In this document: positions 59,025 to 64,000 of the stretch, piece after piece
Position numbering within the stretch: the first letter of the stretch is position 1
How the letters are laid out: each line of letters starts with the position of its first letter
Source: an uncultured Corynebacterium sp.
GTDB taxonomy: Bacteria > Actinomycetota > Actinomycetes > Mycobacteriales > Mycobacteriaceae
Assembly: GCA_943914465.1 (NCBI GenBank)
Contig: CALUCD010000005.1
Span: forward strand, 1 to 64,000
Direction: 5' to 3'
Length of the DNA stretch: 64,000 nt
Notes under the pieces: model-generated
Databases searched by the model: none
Told to the model about the DNA's origin: nothing
The model's input: the letters and a program-made list of their open reading frames with translations, nothing else
Translations under genes and position numbers: made by a program

Positions 59025-60531
59025 CGTCCTGCTGCTCCTCCCACCACCGTTGCAGTTCCGCGACGGCCTCGTCATGGTCAAGCTCACCGCGTTCCAAACG
59101 CAACTCTTTCATATATTTCCAAGCCTTGCCCACCTCGGGACCAGGGTTGAGGGAAAGTATCCTCATAATTTCGTTGCCATCCAAATCGGGGCGGACGCGA
59201 GCAAGGTCTTCTTTTGCCGCGATATCGGCGATCCGCTCCTCAAGGTGGTCGTAGGTGCGCTGCAAACGCTGGGCTTTCTTCGGGTTGCGGGTGGTGGAAT
59301 CGGCGCGAACCAGCTTGTGCAGTCGCGGCAGCAGATCACCAGCATCGGTGACGTAGCGGCGTACCGCAGAGTCCGTCCACTGGCCTTCGCCGAACCCGTG
59401 GAAGCGCATGTGCAGGTACACCAGCTGGCCCACGTCTTCAATGACGTGTTTGGGGTATTTCAACGCCCGCAGCCGCTTGCGCGCCATTTTCGCGCCGACC
59501 ACCTCGTGATGGTGGAAGCTCACCCCGCCGCCTTCCTTCGGCGCGCGGGTGGCGGGTTTGCCAATATCATGGAGCAACGCCGCCCAGCGCAGTTTCAGGT
59601 CGGGGGCGTCTTGCGGGTCTTCCAGCTCGGTTGCTTGGCGCAGCACGGTCAGCGAGTGACGGTAGACGTCTTTGTGCTGCATATGCTCATCGCGCTCGAG
59701 CTGCAGGGCGGGTACTTCAGGCAGTACGTACTCCGCCAAACCAGTTTCTACCAGCAGGTCAATGCCTTCCCACGGGCGCGCACCTATCATGAGTTTGTCC
59801 AGTTCGGCCTGGATGCGCTCTGGGGTGATTCGGCGAATCTCTGCGGCCATGTCCGCCATTGCCTCGCACACCCGCGGGGCAACGGCAAAACCGAGTTGGG
59901 AGACGAATCGGGCGGCACGCAGCATGCGCAGCGGATCATCACGAAACGACACCTCCGGCGCTTGCGGGGTGTCAAGGCGGCGGTGCAACACATCGTCCAA
60001 CCCGTTGACGGGGTCGTGGAATTGGGGGTGCAACCGGTCGTCGATAAGCGAAAGCTCCACTGCCATCGCATTGCAGGCGAAATCGCGGCGCAGCAGGTCA
60101 CCGTCGAGCGTGTCGCCGAAGGTCACCTCCGGGTTGCGCGTCACCCCGTCATACACGTCAGCACGAAACGTGGTGATTTCTACCTGATTGCCCTGCTTGA
60201 CTGCGGAAACAGTGCCGTACTCAATACCGGTATCCCAGGTTTTCTCGCCCCACGCGTCCAAAATTTCACGGATCGTGTCCGGGCGCGCCGACGTGGTGAA
60301 ATCCAGATCATTGCCAAGCTTGCCCAGCATCGCATCGCGCACCGGCCCACCCACCAGATACAGCGACTCACCACGCTGGGCGAACGCCCGAGCAAGCGGC
60401 TCTAAAAAGCTCGTTTGCTTGTCGACGCCCCCCTGCACCCGCGACATCACCACCGCCACCGCATTCGGGTCCTGCGGATCAGGCAAATCAAACACTTCAG
60501 GGTAGGTTTCAGGCGTGGTCACCCGTACCAC
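59017..60531 (-). CDS. pcnA: CCA tRNA nucleotidyltransferase / poly(A) polymerase-type protein with HD domain
   Basis: The 504-residue protein has class II nucleotidyltransferase motifs: LVGGPVRDAMLGKLGNDLDF near 60-80 (GG and DxD metal site), RRDFACNAMAVELS near 150, and DPLRMLRAARFVSQLGF near 200. An HD domain follows with ALLHDIGKPATRAP near 320. In actinobacteria this protein adds CCA to tRNA 3' ends. The annotated start GTG 60531 is uncertain; GTG 60522 and ATG 60447 are alternatives, none with a clear ribosome site. It is divergent from the Nudix gene and overlaps yqgE. Confidence 0.92.
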   Translation of the reverse strand: MVRVTTPETYPEVFDLPDPQDPNAVAVVMSRVQGGVDKQTSFLEPLARAFAQRGESLYLVGGPVRDAMLGKLGNDLDFTTSARPDTIREILDAWGEKTWDTGIEYGTVSAVKQGNQVEITTFRADVYDGVTRNPEVTFGDTLDGDLLRRDFACNAMAVELSLIDDRLHPQFHDPVNGLDDVLHRRLDTPQAPEVSFRDDPLRMLRAARFVSQLGFAVAPRVCEAMADMAAEIRRITPERIQAELDKLMIGARPWEGIDLLVETGLAEYVLPEVPALQLERDEHMQHKDVYRHSLTVLRQATELEDPQDAPDLKLRWAALLHDIGKPATRAPKEGGGVSFHHHEVVGAKMARKRLRALKYPKHVIEDVGQLVYLHMRFHGFGEGQWTDSAVRRYVTDAGDLLPRLHKLVRADSTTRNPKKAQRLQRTYDHLEERIADIAAKEDLARVRPDLDGNEIMRILSLNPGPEVGKAWKYMKELRLERGELDHDEAVAELQRWWEEQQDDA

Positions 60532-60606
60532 GATACCCCGGCGACACCGCCTGCCAGCAAGCCGAAAAATACCACAACAGCCGGTGAGGCAGTTACGATT
60601 GAGCGA

Positions 60607-61524
60607 ATGACTGACAACACTCGGCCCGCCCCCGGGGCCGCTGCATCCCGGGGGGCATCCCAGGGCGAGCAGAAACGCCCGGCGGGGGAGGGGCGCGCAG
60701 GAGGTGGCGGCTCCACCCGGAGTCGCCGCCGTTCGCGCCGCCGCCGAGGGTCAGGCTCAAAAGCGAACACGAACTCGAGCGCAAACGCACAACAGCAGGG
60801 TCAGCAACAGCCGGCAGCACAACACCAGGGGGCAAAACAGGGCAGTAAATCCAAGCAGGGCAACAAACAGGGGGCCAAACAAAACGCGAAGCAAGGCGGG
60901 CCGCAGAAACAAGGCCAACAGCGCCGCCGCCGAGGAAAAGCGCCTGCAGGACGCCCGAAGTCAAAGCGCACCAACCACCAACGCCGGAAGCTGCAGTACC
61001 AAGACCGGCACACCTCCCCGATGGACACGAGGGACGAGACCTCAGCTGGCGGGCTCGTTGTCTCTGGCATGGCAGAAGCAGTCGCCCCGTCCGGCGAGGT
61101 TGACCTTACGCAAATTTACGCCGCGTTAATCGGCCGGCTGGATCGGCGGGGGCGATTGCTGTGGTCCATGCCAAAAGGCCATGTAGAAAACGGCGAGCAT
61201 CAGTGGAAAACCGCGGAGCGCGAAGTGTGGGAAGAAACCGGCATCCTCGGGGAAGCCTTTGACACCCTTGGCACCATTGACTACTGGTTCGTCTCGGAGG
61301 GGGTGCGCATCCACAAAACCGTCCACCACAACCTGCTGCGCTACGTCGACGGCGAATTCAACGACGAAGACCCTGAGGTCACCGAGGTCACCTGGGTGCC
61401 GCTGAGCGAGCTCATTGAGCGGCTCGCGTACGCAGACGAGCGCAAACTCGCCCGAATCGCCGTCGACAGGATGCCGGAGCTGGCCAGAAAGGAAGCGAAA
61501 GCCGGAAGGGCGACACCCAGATGA
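60607..61524 (+). CDS. Nudix hydrolase with long basic low-complexity N-terminus
   Basis: The 305-residue protein starts MTDNTRPAPGAAASRG at 60607; the frame further upstream is a shadow of pcnA. Residues 15-145 are disordered and rich in R, Q, K, G and S (RSRRRSRRRRGSGSK, QQQGQQQPAAQ, KQGNKQGAKQNAKQGG). The Nudix fold is about 150-290, with box GHVENGEHQWKTAEREVWEE followed by TGI, matching GX5EX7REUXEEXGU. It hydrolyses nucleoside-diphosphate-linked compounds. The basic tail could bind nucleic acid, polyphosphate or membranes. Its stop overlaps the next start by four bases, a conserved pairing upstream of murJ in this group. Confidence 0.9.
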   Translation: MTDNTRPAPGAAASRGASQGEQKRPAGEGRAGGGGSTRSRRRSRRRRGSGSKANTNSSANAQQQGQQQPAAQHQGAKQGSKSKQGNKQGAKQNAKQGGPQKQGQQRRRRGKAPAGRPKSKRTNHQRRKLQYQDRHTSPMDTRDETSAGGLVVSGMAEAVAPSGEVDLTQIYAALIGRLDRRGRLLWSMPKGHVENGEHQWKTAEREVWEETGILGEAFDTLGTIDYWFVSEGVRIHKTVHHNLLRYVDGEFNDEDPEVTEVTWVPLSELIERLAYADERKLARIAVDRMPELARKEAKAGRATPR

Positions 61525-64000
61525 CGCGTTTTGCCGCGCGGGCGCGCACGGCCTTTATCGCCCGGTGCACCGCTACCATCACCGCGGTAACCACCATCCT
61601 CGCCGCGTCACTCACCGGGCTGCCTCTTGCCGCTGCCTCGCCCGCGGTCCCACTCGACCCGAATAGCAGCGACGTTGCCCCCCAGTGGGTCAATCCTGCG
61701 ATCCGCCCAGGTGAGGGTGAGCGGGCGCAGCTTTCGCTTCTTGACGCCCCGTCTGCCACCGATGGCAGCGAGTTCGAAATCAAGCTGCGCCTCACCAACC
61801 TGTCGCCGGATACATTGAGCGACCTCGCGGTGACGGTGCAGCGTGGCCCGGCGACCGGGTCGGTCTCGGATCAACGAGTAGCTGCCGTGGCCGCAATCGA
61901 TGAGTACGCAACAACCGGGGCCACCCGTGAATTAGAAACGCAGATCGAGCCAGGGAACGCGCTTGAACTGCACCTGTTTGTGACCCCGGACGAATTGCCG
62001 CTTCCCGCACCAGATGTGTATCCGATGCTGATCCGTCTAGCTGATGCCGACGGGACAACCCTAGATACGGAGCGTTTTCACCTTGCCGCGCGCCCGAGCG
62101 GGCCCACGCCCCTGCCAGATCAGACGCGGGCAGCGGGGCTGACTGCGCTCTACCCGATCTCTGCGGCTATCGACATTGTTCCCGGTGAAACTGGGGAGGC
62201 CCCGGAAAACCCCGAGCTCGTGCTGGCATCCGATCAGCTGGCGAGCCAGCTCGCTCCCGAGGGGCGCCTGACGCGGTTGGTGGATACGTATCTTGAGGCC
62301 ACCGCCAACCAGGAGGTTGCGGGCGCGATGTGCGCCGCGTTGGATCCGGCACTGATTGAAACCGTTGACCGCATGGTTGACGGCTACCGAGTGTCAATGG
62401 CCCGCAAACCAGCTGTTGAAGAGCCGAAACGCCTGCGTGACAGCTGGGGGCAGTCGCACGATTCGCCCCCCGGTGGCCCGGGTGACGGCGCAGATGACGC
62501 AGCACTCTGGATGGAGAAGGTGCGACGCATCGCCCAGAACGGGTGCACTGTGGCGCTGCCGTGGGCGAACACGGACATCAACGCGGTCGCGCGTGTAGGC
62601 GACCCGTGGCTGGTGCGCGAAGCTATTGAGCGCGGCCCGTTCGCGCTGAGCAATGTGCTTGGAGCAACCGGAACCATGAACACGGTGGTGCCCAGCTCCG
62701 GCTACGTCAACGAAGAGGCGGTTGCCGCGCTTGGGTGGGCTGATCACAGCCGCTCAACCATTCCAACTGAGGGCCTGAGTGGGCCGTGGGAACGCGCAGT
62801 TGCCCAGCAAGAAAGCGACCGGCAGGCGGACGGTGCAGAAAGTACCCACGGCCGCAGCGCACTCGAGGACCACCAGATGGGAGCGCCCGCGTGGGCTGCA
62901 GCGCCCCCACCAGAGTCACCCGTGCGGGTGCTTGTGCCGGCTGGCACCGTCGGCGCAGACACCTCAGACGCAGCGCAGCGTTTCAGCTGGTTAGGTCCGG
63001 GAATCATGGCAGTGACGTACAACGACGCACTCGCCGCCACTCTTGCCACTGTGGGACTGAGCCCAGAGACCGCCGGGTACTCCAACGAGACGCTGCGCTA
63101 TGACTACGCAATAGACTCCCCGCGCGCCCGCGCGATCAACGCCGCCGCCGCGATCCAGCTGGCGGTGCAGTCTGCCTGGACAAACCCCGATGAACCGGAG
63201 GCGCCCCCGGTGTTTATCAACCCACCCGCATCGTGGGATGCAGACGCCGCGGCAACCCTGCTTGGCACCGTCGCCGATCTGATCACCTCCGGCGCTGCCC
63301 ACCCCGTGCCGCTGAATGCCTACCTCACCCCCGATGCCGGTGCGGGGATTGCCCAAGCCGCACACATCGGCACCGCGTTCGCAGACCCGACAGTCTACTC
63401 AGACAGTGAAATCCTCAGCGCCACCCAACAAACCGGCTTTATCAACGACCTGTCTGCAATGCTGGTGCCCGACCCGTCAATCGCGCTCACCCGGTACGGA
63501 TTCACCCTGCCGCTGCGCCGCGACATCCTCAACGCGCTCTCACCCACCGGGCGGCGCACCCGTGCCGGGTACCGCGAAGCGGTCACGGCAACGAGCTACC
63601 GCCTCAGCGGTTCACGGGCGACGCTCGGGGACTTGCGTGAGGCAGTCTCACTCATCCCGCCAGGCAATGTCTACACCCGCACCTCAGCATCAAGCCCACT
63701 GCTCATTGTCGCCCAAAACGGAATGCCGCTGCCGGTGGATGCGGCGATCCGCTACACAGCAGCAGATGGGTCGCGCCTCAACGTGCCAGATCACCTGCGC
63801 ATACCGGCGCGCGGTTCGGTGACCGTGCAGATGACCGCCGACCTGCCCGCAGATGCCAGAAGCGCGAACTTGCAGCTGTACTTGGCCGGCCCACGGGATA
63901 ACGCGATCTCGCGTCCGGTAGATATTTCCGTCCGGACACCACAGATGGCGTTGCGCAGCGGGGCGTTATTGGCGGGCGGGGGAGTGATCCTCGCGCTGCT
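61521..64000 (+). CDS. DUF6049-type exported protein, C-terminus beyond the window
   Basis: The frame is open from ATG 61521 to the window end, 826 codons. It starts MTRFAARARTAFIARCTATI, with a signal peptide ending near LAAASPA, and the mature region is extracellular. Around residue 810 a hydrophobic stretch (SGALLAGGGVILALL) begins, the usual C-terminal membrane anchor of this family. Beta-rich segments such as FEIKLRLTNLSPDTLSDLAV fit Ig-like domains near the N-terminus. DUF6049 proteins sit directly before murJ in actinobacteria and are linked by position to cell-wall precursor export; direct function is not established. Confidence 0.85.
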   Translation, partial: MTRFAARARTAFIARCTATITAVTTILAASLTGLPLAAASPAVPLDPNSSDVAPQWVNPAIRPGEGERAQLSLLDAPSATDGSEFEIKLRLTNLSPDTLSDLAVTVQRGPATGSVSDQRVAAVAAIDEYATTGATRELETQIEPGNALELHLFVTPDELPLPAPDVYPMLIRLADADGTTLDTERFHLAARPSGPTPLPDQTRAAGLTALYPISAAIDIVPGETGEAPENPELVLASDQLASQLAPEGRLTRLVDTYLEATANQEVAGAMCAALDPALIETVDRMVDGYRVSMARKPAVEEPKRLRDSWGQSHDSPPGGPGDGADDAALWMEKVRRIAQNGCTVALPWANTDINAVARVGDPWLVREAIERGPFALSNVLGATGTMNTVVPSSGYVNEEAVAALGWADHSRSTIPTEGLSGPWERAVAQQESDRQADGAESTHGRSALEDHQMGAPAWAAAPPPESPVRVLVPAGTVGADTSDAAQRFSWLGPGIMAVTYNDALAATLATVGLSPETAGYSNETLRYDYAIDSPRARAINAAAAIQLAVQSAWTNPDEPEAPPVFINPPASWDADAAATLLGTVADLITSGAAHPVPLNAYLTPDAGAGIAQAAHIGTAFADPTVYSDSEILSATQQTGFINDLSAMLVPDPSIALTRYGFTLPLRRDILNALSPTGRRTRAGYREAVTATSYRLSGSRATLGDLREAVSLIPPGNVYTRTSASSPLLIVAQNGMPLPVDAAIRYTAADGSRLNVPDHLRIPARGSVTVQMTADLPADARSANLQLYLAGPRDNAISRPVDISVRTPQMALRSGALLAGGGVILAL

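Noticed and set aside
59050..60405. Long open frames antisense to real genes (also 40309-41643, 48088-49371, 28708-29688, 36063-37115)
   Set aside because: They mirror strong coding genes in GC-rich DNA, have biased composition and no motifs; typical shadows.
1..64000. CRISPR arrays, tRNA or rRNA genes, insertion sequences, prophage genes, DnaA-box cluster
   Set aside because: Read for by eye on both strands; no repeat-spacer array, cloverleaf, transposase or integrase motif, or grouped TTATCCACA boxes were found.

Overview
The window looks like an origin-proximal piece of a high-GC Corynebacterium-type chromosome. The evidence is six near-perfect ParB-binding parS palindromes between 38.06 and 55.96 kb, a trpL-E-G-D-CF-B-A operon with a three-tryptophan leader peptide, and the right-end order yqgE / pcnA // Nudix / DUF6049, which in this group normally leads into murJ. 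The genus is inferred from gene content and order, not from a marker gene.

1-33.7 kb is an accessory defence island with every credible gene on the minus strand. It lies between two paralogous SdaC-like amino-acid permeases: one is cut by the left window edge, the other is at 33.7-35.05 kb. From the right, its backbone is a SNF2 helicase (drmD-like), a giant Eco57I-type adenine methyltransferase (drmMI-like), a 2.1-kaa DEAH helicase with a DUF1998 region, and a UvrD-like helicase with a RelE-like N-terminus. I read these four as a DISARM-like class 1 system in which DrmA and DrmB functions seem to share one polypeptide and no PLD-type DrmC is visible. Inserted between methyltransferase and DEAH helicase are an OLD-type ATPase/TOPRIM nuclease, a RelA/SpoT-domain toxin candidate with a small partner, and several small unknown genes. 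A decayed copy of the methyltransferase 3' end lies at 20.64-20.87 kb, and a possible second scrap at 22.93 kb, so cargo seems to have entered at the methyltransferase tail. Left of the backbone are a Fic protein flanked by two small proteins whose relatives also flank the RelA/SpoT unit, an oxidoreductase and a DJ-1/PfpI protein, a mosaic Fic/DUF1524 pseudogene with a 12-C run, and a large SF1 helicase-nuclease whose C-terminal DUF3320-like domain is severed by a stop and a frameshift. An orphan AbiEi-like gene closes the island.

33.7-47.5 kb holds the permease, a secreted metallophosphoesterase, a six-gene plus-strand sugar-type ABC operon (ATPase, DUF4032 kinase-like protein, lipoprotein, two permeases, YesL-like protein), a DyP peroxidase, a dicarboxylate/amino-acid symporter and an SdpI-like protein. 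47.5-55 kb is the tryptophan operon with attenuator, followed without a gap by a Rieske lipoprotein. 55-64 kb carries an SLC10-like transporter, small secreted proteins, an azlCD pair with a 5'-truncated azlC, yqgE-pcnA, a Nudix protein with a long basic low-complexity tail, and the start of a DUF6049 protein that runs off the window.

No tRNA, rRNA, CRISPR array, integrase, transposase or prophage gene was seen.
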